A DNA stretch of 64,000 nucleotides from Acinetobacter sp. ASP199. Lineage in GTDB: Bacteria > Pseudomonadota > Gammaproteobacteria > Pseudomonadales > Moraxellaceae. The stretch is taken from assembly GCF_022700675.1 (NCBI RefSeq), contig NZ_CP062182.1, positions 2,976,001-3,040,000 on the forward strand. Direction: 5' to 3'. Made by a program: the position numbers and the translations under genes. Below the pieces are notes generated by a model. That model worked only from the letters and a program-made list of their open reading frames with translations. It had not been told where the DNA came from and ran no database searches. This document shows, in pieces, positions 10,025 through 19,616 of the stretch; positions within the stretch are counted from its first letter, which is position 1; each line of letters opens with the position of its first letter.

Positions 10025-10402
10025 TTAGAAAACAGCTTTGCTCTGATAGAATTTGGACACGCCCTTGAACCAGGCATTAATTATGAAAATAAAGGCGATA
10101 AAGCTGAATACGACACCCGTGACAGTACAGGCTTTCACCCATAACATGCTGTCCCAGGCATGGAAAAAGAGTGGAATAAACCAGAGGGCTGCAAAAACAG
10201 CCAGCATGGTATAGATCACCACATTACGCATAATCCAAAGGGCTTGTGCCTGTAGCCAGACTTCCGCATAGTCGACCTGAGCGACTTTGCGTGCTAACCA
10301 ATAAGAAAAAATTCCAAAAATCACGGTAAAAGAGGCTAAAAACATGAACACATATGCAATGGCTACAGAGCGCCGCATTTGAGTTAAACTTTTTTGATTC
10401 AT
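10025..10402 (-). CDS. Predicted inner-membrane protein of unknown function
   Basis: About 125 residues from the ATG at 10402 (MNQKSLTQMRRS); the frame is open to 10459 but the added residues are polar and unconvincing. Three hydrophobic segments are visible (VAIAYVFMFLASFTVIFGIF, VVIYTMLAVFAALWFIPLFF and VTGVVFSFIAFIFIINAW), predicting a small three-helix membrane protein. The ribosome site is weak (AAAGAGAC just upstream). I recognise no family. It lies between the pump operon and dnaJ, all on the - strand. Confidence 0.7.
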   Translation of the reverse strand: MNQKSLTQMRRSVAIAYVFMFLASFTVIFGIFSYWLARKVAQVDYAEVWLQAQALWIMRNVVIYTMLAVFAALWFIPLFFHAWDSMLWVKACTVTGVVFSFIAFIFIINAWFKGVSKFYQSKAVF

Positions 10403-10534
10403 GTCTCTTTCAACCTCGTTGTCCGTTTCTGCAATACTGAAAAAACGGCAACTTCGCATTTTTTAAAATTGTAAAATTATCAGGCACTACTATATTAAAA
10501 AATTTAATATTTCGCACCTGATTTTAAGACAGTT

Positions 10535-13500
10535 TTAGACCGATTGCGAAGTTTTCTTTACCTTAAACCATTGCGCATACAAGGCCGGCAGGAAAAACAG
10601 GGTTAGCAGCGTCGCCACAATCAATCCGCCCATGATAGCAACCGCCATTGGGCCAAAGAAAATGCTGCGTGAAAGTGGAATCATGGCCATTACAGCAGCC
10701 AAAGCCGTGAGTACAATTGGACGGCAACGGCGTACTGTGGCATTGATGATGGCATCCCATTGTGACTCCCCTGCCTGAATATCCTGTTCAATCTGATCAA
10801 TCAGAATCAGGGAATTACGCATGATCATGCCTGAGAGTGCAATCGTACCCAGCATGGCGACGAAACCAAACGGTTTATTAAACAATAACAGAAAGAGTAC
10901 CACGCCAATGATGCCCAGTGGGGCGGTCAGGAACACAATAAAAGTCCGTGACATACTCTTCAATTGGATCATCAGCAGGGTCAGAACCACTGCCAGGAAC
11001 AATGGCATACCGGCATTCACAGATGTCTGACCACGTGCTGATTCCTCAACGGTGCCCCCTATTTCCAACAGATAACTATTTGGCATCTCGGCACGTAGCT
11101 GATCTAGTGTAGATTGCAATTCATTCACGACAGTTGCAGGCTGCAAACTGGTACGGATATCCGCACGTACGGTAATCGTCGGCAAACGGTTACGATGCCA
11201 GATCAAGCCTTCTTCAAAGCTGTATTCAATATTGGCGATCTGAGCCAACGGTACAAAGTTACCACGTGTAGTGGGTACCGCCAGGCTGCTTAAAGAAGCC
11301 ACATCCACCCGTTCCGCCTGATCACCACGCAGACGAATTTCAATCAGCTCACGTTTTTCCCGGAACTGATCCAGTCCTGCTCCTGCAATGGAGCTGTTGA
11401 GGAAATTGGCCAGATCACTACTGCTCACGCCCATCTGACGGGCACGGTCCTGATCAATGTCTAATTTGATTACTTTGCTTGGTTCGCCCCAGTCTAAATG
11501 CACATTGGTGGTGTTCTGGTTTTCAGCCACTTGAGCAGCGACTTTTTGTGCCCAGGTACGCACCAGTCCCAGATCTTCACCCGATACCCGAAACTGCAGT
11601 GGATAACCGACGGGTGGGCCATTTTCCAGCAAGGATACGCGGGTACGCACTTCAGGTAGCAGCAGACGAATCTGTTTACTTAAGGATTCACGGATTTCAT
11701 TACGGTCTTCCAGTGAAGAAGCCAGTACTACAAACTGGGCAAAGCTGGTTTGTGGCAATTGCTGATCAAGTGGCAAATAGAAACGCGGTGAACCGGTGCC
11801 GACGTAAACCACGTAATTATCAATCCCTTCCTGTTTAGACAGGAAAGCCTCGACTTTTTTCACTGCAGCTTCCGTAGCCTTCAGTGAAGCACCTTCTTCC
11901 AGCTTTAGATCAACCAGAATCTCCGCCCGATTTGATGGTGGGAAAAACTGCTGTGGTACGAATTTAAACATGATGATCGACAGGACAAAAATACCTGCTG
12001 TCAGCGCAATCACGGTCTTGCGATAAGTGACACAGGTATTTACCCAGCGTCTAAAACCCTGATAGAACCGGGTCTGATAAGGATCATGATGCTCACCGGC
12101 ATGATGTATAATCGGCTGTGGTTCAGGCTGCTTGCGCAGACGCGACCAGAGGCGCTGATACCAGGGTGCTTTCTGGATCAGATCTTTATTAAAATCCGGC
12201 AGGAGTTTGTCACCCAAATACGGGACAAACAGCACTGCAGCGATCCAGGACACCAGCAAAGCAAGGGTCACCACCTGAAAGATAGAACGGGTATATTCCC
12301 CAGTACTGGATGCAGCAGTTGCAATTGGTAAGAAGCCAGCTGCTGTAATTAGAGTTCCGGTCAACATCGGAAAGGCGGTTGTACGCCAGGCATGCCCGGC
12401 AGCTTCCAGCCGGCTATAGCCCTGTTCCATTTTGATCACCATCATTTCAATGGCAATAATGGCATCATCGACCAGCAGACCAAGTGCCAGAATCAAGGCA
12501 CCCAGGGAAATCTTGTGCAGGCCGACATCAAATAGCTGCATACCGGCAAAGGTCATCGCCAGTACCAAAGGAATTGAAAAAGCCACCACCAGACCGGGAC
12601 GGAAACCGAGAGAGAAGAAGCTAACCAGAAGCACGATAATCACCGCTTCCGCCAGCACCTTCATAAACTCGTTGATACTGCGCTTTACCGCCACCGGTTG
12701 ATCCGATACTTTTTGCAGATCCATCCCTAGAGGCAAGGATTTCTGCAGGCGAGCAAATTCCTGTTCCAGGTTTTTACCCAAGGCAATGATGTCCCCACCC
12801 TTACGCATGGAGACCGCAATGCCAATCCCGTTTTCACCCATAAAACGCATGCGTGGCTGGGCTGGATCAGTAAAGCCGCGATAGACTTCTGCCACATCGC
12901 CGAGCTGAATGGTTTTACCATTCACATAAAGTGGCATCTGCTGTAGTTGTTCCACAGTTTGCAATGCACCACTGACTCGCACCTGAATCCGGTCTGACTC
13001 GGTTTCAAAAAAACCGGCATTGCTCATGGCATTTTGCTGTTGTAGCGACTGCTGAATAGCAGTGACTGGAATACCCAGCTGTGCAGCTTTGGTATTAGAA
13101 ATCTCAATCCAGATTTTCTGGTCCTGCAGACCAATCAGTTCGACTTTGGCAACATCTTTCACTCGCTGCAATTGTAATTGCAGACGGTCGGCATATTCTT
13201 TCAGTGTGGCGTAGTCAAAATCTTTGCCTTTCAGTACATAGATATTGCCGAAGGTATCGCCGAATTCATCATTAAAGAACGGACCTTGCACGCCTTGTGG
13301 CAGTTCATGCCGAATGTCATTGACCTTTTTACGTACCGTATACCAGACATCATTAATGTCTTTTGAACGCAAAGAATCTTTGGCAATAAAAGTGACCATT
13401 GACTCACCAGGACGGGAATAAGCCATGATGCGGTCATATTGACCTGTGGTCATCAGTTCCTTTTCAATCCGGTCCGTGACCTGCAGGGAAACTTCCTGTG

Positions 13501-13672
13501 CACTGGCCCCCGGCCAGTAGGTTTGTACCACCATCACCTTAAAAGTAAAAGGTGGATCTTCACTCTGTGACAGTTTGGAATAAGACATGATGCCGACCAG
13601 ACCAAGTAGAATCATGAAATACAGCACCAGACCCTTATTTTTCAGGGCCCATTCCGAAAGGTTAAAATTCAT
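10535..13672 (-). CDS. RND efflux permease (HAE1-type, TriC-like)
   Basis: A 1045-residue proton-driven inner-membrane drug exporter. TM1 is near the N-terminus (NKGLVLYFMILLGLVGIMSY), followed by a large periplasmic porter loop. The paired Asp of TM4 are in GLLVDDAIIAIE, as needed for proton relay. A second periplasmic loop and six C-terminal helices follow (GIIGVVLFLLLFNKPFGFVAM). The N-terminal text (QSEDPPFTFKVMVVQTYWPG, FFNDEFGDTFGNIY) resembles Pseudomonas TriC-type pumps more than AcrB. It lies 2 bp after the adaptor gene. No outer-membrane channel gene is present, so it would use a channel encoded elsewhere. Substrates unknown. Confidence 0.95.
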   Translation of the reverse strand: MNFNLSEWALKNKGLVLYFMILLGLVGIMSYSKLSQSEDPPFTFKVMVVQTYWPGASAQEVSLQVTDRIEKELMTTGQYDRIMAYSRPGESMVTFIAKDSLRSKDINDVWYTVRKKVNDIRHELPQGVQGPFFNDEFGDTFGNIYVLKGKDFDYATLKEYADRLQLQLQRVKDVAKVELIGLQDQKIWIEISNTKAAQLGIPVTAIQQSLQQQNAMSNAGFFETESDRIQVRVSGALQTVEQLQQMPLYVNGKTIQLGDVAEVYRGFTDPAQPRMRFMGENGIGIAVSMRKGGDIIALGKNLEQEFARLQKSLPLGMDLQKVSDQPVAVKRSINEFMKVLAEAVIIVLLVSFFSLGFRPGLVVAFSIPLVLAMTFAGMQLFDVGLHKISLGALILALGLLVDDAIIAIEMMVIKMEQGYSRLEAAGHAWRTTAFPMLTGTLITAAGFLPIATAASSTGEYTRSIFQVVTLALLVSWIAAVLFVPYLGDKLLPDFNKDLIQKAPWYQRLWSRLRKQPEPQPIIHHAGEHHDPYQTRFYQGFRRWVNTCVTYRKTVIALTAGIFVLSIIMFKFVPQQFFPPSNRAEILVDLKLEEGASLKATEAAVKKVEAFLSKQEGIDNYVVYVGTGSPRFYLPLDQQLPQTSFAQFVVLASSLEDRNEIRESLSKQIRLLLPEVRTRVSLLENGPPVGYPLQFRVSGEDLGLVRTWAQKVAAQVAENQNTTNVHLDWGEPSKVIKLDIDQDRARQMGVSSSDLANFLNSSIAGAGLDQFREKRELIEIRLRGDQAERVDVASLSSLAVPTTRGNFVPLAQIANIEYSFEEGLIWHRNRLPTITVRADIRTSLQPATVVNELQSTLDQLRAEMPNSYLLEIGGTVEESARGQTSVNAGMPLFLAVVLTLLMIQLKSMSRTFIVFLTAPLGIIGVVLFLLLFNKPFGFVAMLGTIALSGMIMRNSLILIDQIEQDIQAGESQWDAIINATVRRCRPIVLTALAAVMAMIPLSRSIFFGPMAVAIMGGLIVATLLTLFFLPALYAQWFKVKKTSQSV

Positions 13673-13674
13673 GT

Positions 13675-14778
13675 TTAACCTCCAGCCCGAATGGTCACAC
13701 TACGGTTCTGACGGTCAATCGGACGGATTTTTTGCTGATCCCGGAGCAGATGAATGCCCCCAATCACTACATAATCATCCGCTTTAAGACCACTCAGCAC
13801 AGGCACAGAATCACGGCCATAAGCGCCAATCTGCACCGGTACCTTACGTACGGTAGAATCCGGCTTGACCACCATCACATAAGCCTGACCCTCCATCGCA
13901 GAGATACTGGATAAAGGTACGCTCAGCGCATTGTCCTGAGTTTTGATAAAGAACACACGAGCACTTTGTCCAAGCTGAATCGATTTCTGGCCTTCACGTA
14001 GTGCTACCCGCACAGTAAAGGTCCGGGACTGGTCTGCAGCTGGAGAAATTTCACGTACATAAGCACTAAATTTTTCATCTTTTTTCGACCAGAGCGTAAC
14101 CCAGGCTGACTGACCAACTTTAATCTCGCCAACCGCCTGTTCCGGCACTCCAATGACGACTTCGCGATCTCCAGAGAGCGCAATGTCAAAGGCTGCCTGC
14201 CCTGCCGCCACCACCTGACCGACTTCAATATGACGTGCAGTAATCACGCCATTTTTATTGGCAATCAAGCGGTTATAACCAGTCTGGTTACGGCTGACAT
14301 CATAATTGGACTGGGCCTGCTTCAGATTCGATCTAGCTGCCTTATATTGATTCTCGACTGCATCATATTGCGAGCGGCTGACCGCATTGGCCGGCAGTAA
14401 CTGTTTAAAACGGTTCAGTTCATCTTCAGCAATTTTGGCTGCAGACTGGGCACTTTCCAGCTGGGCACGCGCTGCATTTAACTGCAGTTCCGCATCCTTG
14501 ACATCTAAGCTCGCCAGTACCTGCCCTACCCGAACCTGATCCCCGACATCGACATAACGCTGGGTGATCTGACCAGCGACCCGGAACGCCAGTGGCGTTT
14601 GCTGACGTGCCTGTACATCCCCGGCATAGCTTTTCTGTTCTAAATAGGAGGTATTCGGCTGAGTCACCATGACAAAGGGAACTTCCTGTTCTGTTGCCGC
14701 ATTGTTTTTGCTGCATCCCCCTAAGGTCACACTGCAAGCTATAATCATGCCGGTCAGGACGTACTGAATCGTGCTCAT
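13675..14778 (-). CDS. RND efflux periplasmic adaptor subunit (membrane fusion protein)
   Basis: About 367 residues from the ATG at 14778. A lipoprotein signal ends in LGGC, so the protein is anchored to the inner membrane. The usual domain order is visible: a lipoyl half-motif (RVAGQITQRYVDVGDQVRVGQVLASLD), a coiled-coil hairpin (LNAARAQLESAQSAAKIAEDELNRF to NLKQAQSNYDVSRNQ), the second lipoyl half (VITARHIEVGQVVAAGQ), then beta-barrel and membrane-proximal domains. It is the first gene of a two-gene operon with the permease and diverges from the TetR regulator. A TTG at 14796 could add six residues, but ATG is preferred. Confidence 0.94.
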   Translation of the reverse strand: MSTIQYVLTGMIIACSVTLGGCSKNNAATEQEVPFVMVTQPNTSYLEQKSYAGDVQARQQTPLAFRVAGQITQRYVDVGDQVRVGQVLASLDVKDAELQLNAARAQLESAQSAAKIAEDELNRFKQLLPANAVSRSQYDAVENQYKAARSNLKQAQSNYDVSRNQTGYNRLIANKNGVITARHIEVGQVVAAGQAAFDIALSGDREVVIGVPEQAVGEIKVGQSAWVTLWSKKDEKFSAYVREISPAADQSRTFTVRVALREGQKSIQLGQSARVFFIKTQDNALSVPLSSISAMEGQAYVMVVKPDSTVRKVPVQIGAYGRDSVPVLSGLKADDYVVIGGIHLLRDQQKIRPIDRQNRSVTIRAGG

Positions 14779-14850
14779 GTTGTCTGCTCTTATCAAATAA
14801 AATGATTTTTCTGGTCGATAGACTGCGCTATAGTGAACTGGTTATTTTTT

Positions 14851-14878
14851 AATTAATATACCATGCGGTACACTAATT
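14851..14878. promoter_or_regulatory. Inverted-repeat operator between pump operon and tetR
   Basis: AATTAATATACC (14851-14862) and GGTACACTAATT (14867-14878) are inverted around ATGC and match at 10 of 12 positions. This is the size and place expected of a TetR-family operator in a divergent promoter region. The - strand copy contains AT-rich text that could serve as the pump -10. The binding partner is inferred from position. Confidence 0.65.
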
Positions 14879-14928
14879 AGAATTACCCCCATAAAACAAT
14901 GACCATTTTTATTTTTTTGGAAAAAAAT

Positions 14929-15549
14929 GTGCAAATTCCCGTAGGACGTCCTAAAGATCTCGAAAAGCGCCGGCGTATTCTGGATGCGGCCAAACACCTG
15001 TTTTTGCAGCATGGCTATCATGGTTCCAGCATGAACCAGATTGCGCAGGCTGCGGGCGTGACCAAGCTGACGGTGTATAACCATTTTCAGGACAAAGCCA
15101 CACTCTTTACCTGCGCAATTGAGGATACCTGCGAGCATCTTATTCCGCTCAGTCCGACGACACTGCTGCATGCCGAGAGCAATTTTCGTGATGCGTTGCA
15201 TGAAGCCTGTATGCTGTCGATGAATATGGTCAATCTGCCGGAAGCGATTAAACTGGATTTACTGCTGATGGAACTGGCCTCCGAGCAAAGCCCTTTAACC
15301 CAACAATTCTTTAATGCCTCACATCTGCGATTGAGCCAGCTCTGGCAGGAGTTCTTTCATCTGGCTCAGAGCTATTATTTTATTCAGCAAGATGATCCAT
15401 GGCGGCAAACTGAACTGATGCTCTCACTGCTGTTTGGTAATCGGCATCAGAAAGTGCTGCTGGGTGTTGTTGCTGTACCCACCCTGGAACAACAGCAAAT
15501 AATTATTCAGGACGCTATTTATATTTTCTTATTGCGCTATGCTGCCTAA
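14929..15549 (+). CDS. TetR/AcrR family transcriptional regulator
   Basis: About 206 residues. The N-terminal TetR helix-turn-helix is clear (RRILDAAKHLFLQHGYHGSS, then MNQIAQAAGVTKLTVYNHF); the rest is a helical ligand-binding domain. I chose GTG 14929, preceded by GGAAAA, because family members begin shortly before GRPKD; an ATG at 14899 would add ten residues (MTIFIFLEKN) and has no ribosome site. It probably represses the divergent RND operon through the palindrome at 14851-14878. An IS5-family element lies immediately after its stop codon: the TAA (15547-15549) sits inside the 9-bp target duplication, so the protein is unaltered but its native 3' flank has been displaced. Confidence 0.92.
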   Translation: MQIPVGRPKDLEKRRRILDAAKHLFLQHGYHGSSMNQIAQAAGVTKLTVYNHFQDKATLFTCAIEDTCEHLIPLSPTTLLHAESNFRDALHEACMLSMNMVNLPEAIKLDLLLMELASEQSPLTQQFFNASHLRLSQLWQEFFHLAQSYYFIQQDDPWRQTELMLSLLFGNRHQKVLLGVVAVPTLEQQQIIIQDAIYIFLLRYAA

Positions 15550-15551
15550 GC

Positions 15552-16590
15552 GGCTTTGTTGCACAAACCTATCTGTAAAGGCTTTTTCAGCGATATAATT
15601 TTCAAATGAAGAAGCCTACACACAAAATCTACCGCACAACCAATTGGCCCGCATATAACCGAGCACTCATGAGTCGCGGAAATATTGTCATTTGGTTTGA
15701 TCCTGCTACGCAATGGTATGCTCCATCAAAAGGCAAACAAGGGCGAAATCAAACCTACTCCGACGCAGCTATCCAATGCTGCTTAATGATTAAATCCTTA
15801 TTCCGTCTATCTTTACGTATGGTCACTGGCTTTGTGCAAAGTCTGATTGAACTTTGCGGATTAAATTGGACCGCACCAGATTACAGTACGCTTTGTAGAA
15901 GACAAAAGCATATTGATATTGCAATCAGCTACCAAAAAAGTAGCGATGGGCTGCATCTACTCGTAGACTCTACAGGCATGAAGTTTCTAGGTGAGGGCGA
16001 ATGGAAACGCAAGAAACATGGAGCTGAATATCGTCGCCAATGGCGTAAACTACATATTGGTATAGATGCCAAAACCCTACAAATACGCGCTATTCAGCTC
16101 ACAACCAATAATGTCGGTGATTCACAGGTGCTTGGTGATTTACTTAATCAGATTCCACAAGATGAGCAGATTGACTCTGTTTATACCGATGGAGCTTATG
16201 ACACCAAGCAATGCCGTCAGGTCATTGCAGATCGGCAAGCACATGCGGTGATTCCACCTAGAAAAAATGCGAAACCATGGAAAGATACAAAGATCAGCTC
16301 GCTAGAGCGAAATGAATTACTTCGAACAGTTAAACGTTTAGGCAGGACATTATGGAAAAAATGGTCAGGCTATCATCGCCGCAGTTTGGTGGAAACCAAG
16401 ATGCATTGCATCAAATTATTAGGCGATAAATTAATGGCAAGAAGCTTTCCTAGTCAGGTGAATGAAATTCATGCACGTGTAGCAGTCCTCAACAGATTTA
16501 CGGAATTAGGTCGACCACTTACCCAAGTTACGCCTTAAATTTGGCTCAATTAGGGGCGCTTTGCATTTCAAATCTTTGTGCAACAAAGCC
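15552..16590 (+). mobile_element. Complete IS5-family (IS903-group) insertion sequence, 1039 bp
   Basis: The ends are 16-bp perfect inverted repeats GGCTTTGTTGCACAAA (left from 15552; right, complementary, ending at 16590). The element is flanked by a 9-bp target duplication TGCCTAAGC at 15543-15551 and 16591-16599. A 9-bp duplication and about 1.04 kb length are typical of the IS903 group. One intact transposase gene is inside. The size and host suggest something close to IS17, but this is memory, not a search. The intact ends, duplication and reading frame indicate a recent insertion. Confidence 0.95.
15606..16538 (+). CDS. IS5-family transposase
   Basis: A 310-residue DDE transposase. The acidic residues appear in LLVDSTGMK (first Asp), YTDGAYD (second Asp) and SLVETKMHCIKLL (Glu), with the Y-(2)-R-(3)-E-(6)-K-like pattern of IS4/IS5 enzymes around YHRRSLVETK. 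The frame is intact from ATG to stop. TATAAT at 15594-15599 lies only 6 bases before the ATG, so the message may be nearly leaderless. It is transcribed in the same direction as tetR and ppc, which flank the element. Confidence 0.95.
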   Translation: MKKPTHKIYRTTNWPAYNRALMSRGNIVIWFDPATQWYAPSKGKQGRNQTYSDAAIQCCLMIKSLFRLSLRMVTGFVQSLIELCGLNWTAPDYSTLCRRQKHIDIAISYQKSSDGLHLLVDSTGMKFLGEGEWKRKKHGAEYRRQWRKLHIGIDAKTLQIRAIQLTTNNVGDSQVLGDLLNQIPQDEQIDSVYTDGAYDTKQCRQVIADRQAHAVIPPRKNAKPWKDTKISSLERNELLRTVKRLGRTLWKKWSGYHRRSLVETKMHCIKLLGDKLMARSFPSQVNEIHARVAVLNRFTELGRPLTQVTP

Positions 16591-16742
16591 TGCCTAAGCT
16601 GTCAATTTGTCATCAGATTCATATAAATTGGTATTAGCCTTGCTATTTTATAGACAGGTCATGTCCGACTTTTGTCTGTAACGGGCTTGGAATGCTTTCC
16701 AGGCACGGTATAGTCTGGAAATGCAACAGAGGGAATATAAAA

Positions 16743-19427
16743 ATGGCTCAACAAATTGATGCACCACTACGCGAAGACGTACGTTTACTGGGTAATCTGC
16801 TCGGTGAAACCTTAAAGCTACATGCGGGGCAGGATTTGTTTAATCAGGTTGAACAGATTCGGGCGCTTTCCAAGGGTGCACGTGACGGCCAGGCTGAAGC
16901 AGAAAAACAACTCGAACAATTATTTCTTAGTCTGGAAGATGATGAAATTCTTCCACTGACCCGCGCTTTTACCCACTTTCTGAACTTTGCCAATATTGCC
17001 GAGCAATATCATGTGGTACGTCGCCGCCGTCAAAGTGAATTTGATGAAACTGCCGAATCGCCAAATCCCCTGGTTCCCCTATTTGAAAAGTTTAAACAGC
17101 AGGAAATTTCCGCTGAAAGCTTATATCAGCAGATCTGCGAACTGAAAATTGAACTGGTCCTGACGGCACATCCGACTGAAGTCAGCCGCCGTACCCTGAT
17201 TCAAAAATATGATGGCATCAATGACTGCCTGTCCAAGTGCGACCAGCAAAAACTGACTCCGCGTGAACGTCAAGCCGTTCTGGCGGAATTGAAACAGCTG
17301 ATCACTTCTGCCTGGCAGACGGATGAAATCCGTCAACATCGTCCAACTCCAGTCGATGAAGCCAAATGGGGCTTTACCACTATTGAACAGACTTTATGGA
17401 ATGCAGTACCAAAATTCATCCGTGAACTAGATGGCATAGTACAGGAACAGTGCGGTCAGTCATTACCGCTTAGTGTAGCGCCTGTGCGTTTTGCTTCCTG
17501 GATGGGGGGTGATCGTGATGGTAATCCGAATGTGACCCATCACATCACACAGGAAGTGCTGTGGCTGTCACGCTGGAAAGCTGCTGATCTGTATTTACGT
17601 GATATTGAAGACCTACGCTGGGAACTGTCAATCCAGCAATGCAGTGAAGAACTGCAACAGGCGCTGGGCAGCTCTCATCCGGAGCCTTATCGTGAATATC
17701 TCCGTGACACCCGCGAACGCCTCAAAGCAACGCGTCACTGGCTGGCAGAAAAACTGCAGGGTAATGATGCCGATGACAGCCAGGTCATTAAAACCAAAGA
17801 TGAGTTACTACAGCCTTTATTGTTGTGCTATCGCTCGCTGCTAGCGTGCAACCTGCCAGAAATTGCCAATGGCAAACTGCTGGACTTTATTTATCGTGTG
17901 AACAGTTTCGGTATTGAATTGCTGAAACTGGATATCCGTCAGGAGTCTGGTCGCCACCGTCAGGCAATTTCTGCGATTACGGAATATCTTGGCTTAGGTA
18001 ATTTTGAAACCTGGACCGAACAGGCGCGTCAGAACTTCCTATTACAGGAACTGCAAAGCAAACGTCCCCTATTACCGAAATACCTGAATGAACCAGCAGG
18101 CAGCCTGATTGAACATCCAGATGTGCAGGAAGTCTTCGCGACTATGCGTACGCTGGCAGAACAGCCAAGTGAATCACTCGGTGCCTATATCATTTCGATG
18201 GCGGAATACCCAAGTGATGTACTGGCGGTTTTATTGCTGCAAAAAGAAGCCGGGATTAAACAGGCACTACGAGTAGTTCCTCTCTTCGAAACCCTGAAAG
18301 ACCTCGACGGTGCAGCCAGCACCATGTCCACGCTGTTTAATATGCACTGGTACAAACAGCATATTCAGGGCAAGCATGAAGTCATGATTGGCTATTCAGA
18401 TTCAGCCAAGGATGCCGGCTTTATGTCTGCCAACTGGGCGCAATACCGTGCCCAAGAGGAATTAACTGCAGTGGCACAACAGCACGGTGTTCAGTTAACG
18501 CTATTCCACGGTCGTGGCGGTTCAATCAGCCGTGGTGGTGCCCCAACACAACAGGCCTTGTTCTCGCAACCACCTGGCTCGATCTCGGGTACGATTCGTG
18601 TCACTGAACAGGGTGAGATGATCCGCTTCAAGTTCGGTCTGGAAGGCATCGCGCTACAAAATCTGGAGATCTATACCGCTGCGACACTGGAAGCGACGCT
18701 GCTGCCGCCACCTGTGCCAAAAACAGAATGGCGTGAGCTGATGCATCAGATGACCGATTTATCAGTACAGATCTATCGTCAAACGGTACGTGAAAATCCA
18801 CACTTCGTAAAATACCTGCGTACGGTAACGCCTGAGCTGGAACTGCAAATGCTGCCGCTCGGTTCACGTCCAGCAAAACGTAAAGTCAGTGGCGGCATTG
18901 AATCCTTACGTGCGATTCCATGGGTATTTGCCTGGACCCAGATCCGTCTGATGTTACCTGCCTGGCTCGGTACTGGTGCTGCATTGAATGAGGTACTGGA
19001 TCAGGGTCAACGTGCCACACTCGATGAAATGCTAGCGCAGTGGCCATATTTCCAGACCCTGATTGATATGCTGGAAATGGTATTGTCCAAGGCAGATGGT
19101 GATGTGGCATTGTACTATGAATCACATCTGACCCATGATCCTGACCTGAAAGTACTGGGTGAGGAACTGCGTCAACGTCTGAAAGATGCGGTACAAACCC
19201 TGCTGACCTTAAAAGGTGAATCAAAACTGCTGACCAGTAATGATGTGCTGGATCAATCGATGCGCGTGCGTAAGCCATATTTACTGCCGCTGCACTTGTT
19301 ACAGGCCGAACTGATGAAACGCCGTCGTCTGTATCTGGCAGAGCAAAATGCTGAACACACCCCGGTAGATCATGCATTAATGGTGAGTATTGCCGGAATT
19401 GCTGCTGGTTTACGGAATACAGGCTAA
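16743..19427 (+). CDS. ppc: Phosphoenolpyruvate carboxylase
   Basis: An 894-residue anaplerotic enzyme making oxaloacetate from PEP and bicarbonate. Signature motifs are the catalytic His in LTAHPTEVSRR (H143), the PEP site MGGDRDGNPNVT, the loop FHGRGGSISRGGAP, and the conserved C-terminus RNTG. The frame is open to 16692, but the ATG at 16743 follows AGAGGGAAT and gives the family N-terminus. The length matches bacterial PEPC (about 880-900). The IS5-family element ends about 150 bp upstream, so part of the native upstream region has been changed, although a TTGGTA/TATAGA-like promoter at about 16628-16655 lies on the ppc side of the insertion. Confidence 0.98.
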   Translation: MAQQIDAPLREDVRLLGNLLGETLKLHAGQDLFNQVEQIRALSKGARDGQAEAEKQLEQLFLSLEDDEILPLTRAFTHFLNFANIAEQYHVVRRRRQSEFDETAESPNPLVPLFEKFKQQEISAESLYQQICELKIELVLTAHPTEVSRRTLIQKYDGINDCLSKCDQQKLTPRERQAVLAELKQLITSAWQTDEIRQHRPTPVDEAKWGFTTIEQTLWNAVPKFIRELDGIVQEQCGQSLPLSVAPVRFASWMGGDRDGNPNVTHHITQEVLWLSRWKAADLYLRDIEDLRWELSIQQCSEELQQALGSSHPEPYREYLRDTRERLKATRHWLAEKLQGNDADDSQVIKTKDELLQPLLLCYRSLLACNLPEIANGKLLDFIYRVNSFGIELLKLDIRQESGRHRQAISAITEYLGLGNFETWTEQARQNFLLQELQSKRPLLPKYLNEPAGSLIEHPDVQEVFATMRTLAEQPSESLGAYIISMAEYPSDVLAVLLLQKEAGIKQALRVVPLFETLKDLDGAASTMSTLFNMHWYKQHIQGKHEVMIGYSDSAKDAGFMSANWAQYRAQEELTAVAQQHGVQLTLFHGRGGSISRGGAPTQQALFSQPPGSISGTIRVTEQGEMIRFKFGLEGIALQNLEIYTAATLEATLLPPPVPKTEWRELMHQMTDLSVQIYRQTVRENPHFVKYLRTVTPELELQMLPLGSRPAKRKVSGGIESLRAIPWVFAWTQIRLMLPAWLGTGAALNEVLDQGQRATLDEMLAQWPYFQTLIDMLEMVLSKADGDVALYYESHLTHDPDLKVLGEELRQRLKDAVQTLLTLKGESKLLTSNDVLDQSMRVRKPYLLPLHLLQAELMKRRRLYLAEQNAEHTPVDHALMVSIAGIAAGLRNTG

Positions 19428-19444
19428 GTCATTTTTAATCATGA

Positions 19445-19474
19445 AAAAGCGTATCTCCGTGATATGCTTTTTTA
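19445..19474 (+). terminator. Terminator after ppc
   Basis: AAAAGCGTATC (19445-19455) pairs with GATATGCTTTT (19461-19471) with one G-T pair, followed by further T residues. Confidence 0.8.
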
Positions 19475-19596
19475 TTGATCAGCCAAATATTCAAAAGCAC
19501 TTTAGTTATATAGCCAATAAAAATTATTTATAGGTTATAACAATATTTTTTCACAGAATTAATACACTGATTTAACTTTACTTTTAATTCAAAAAA

Positions 19597-19616
19597 ATTT
19601 TACCACCCGGTAAAAT
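19597..19616. promoter_or_regulatory. Perfect inverted repeat upstream of nucleobase permease
   Basis: ATTTTACC (19597-19604), spacer ACCC, GGTAAAAT (19609-19616). It lies about 110 bp before the permease start in a very AT-rich stretch. No T run follows, so it looks more like a dimeric repressor site than a terminator. Which regulator binds is not known. Confidence 0.5.

Noticed and set aside
10535..15549. Acquired resistance island around the RND operon
   Set aside because: Pump and regulator look like ordinary chromosomal genes; the only mobile feature is the single IS5-family element with no cargo.
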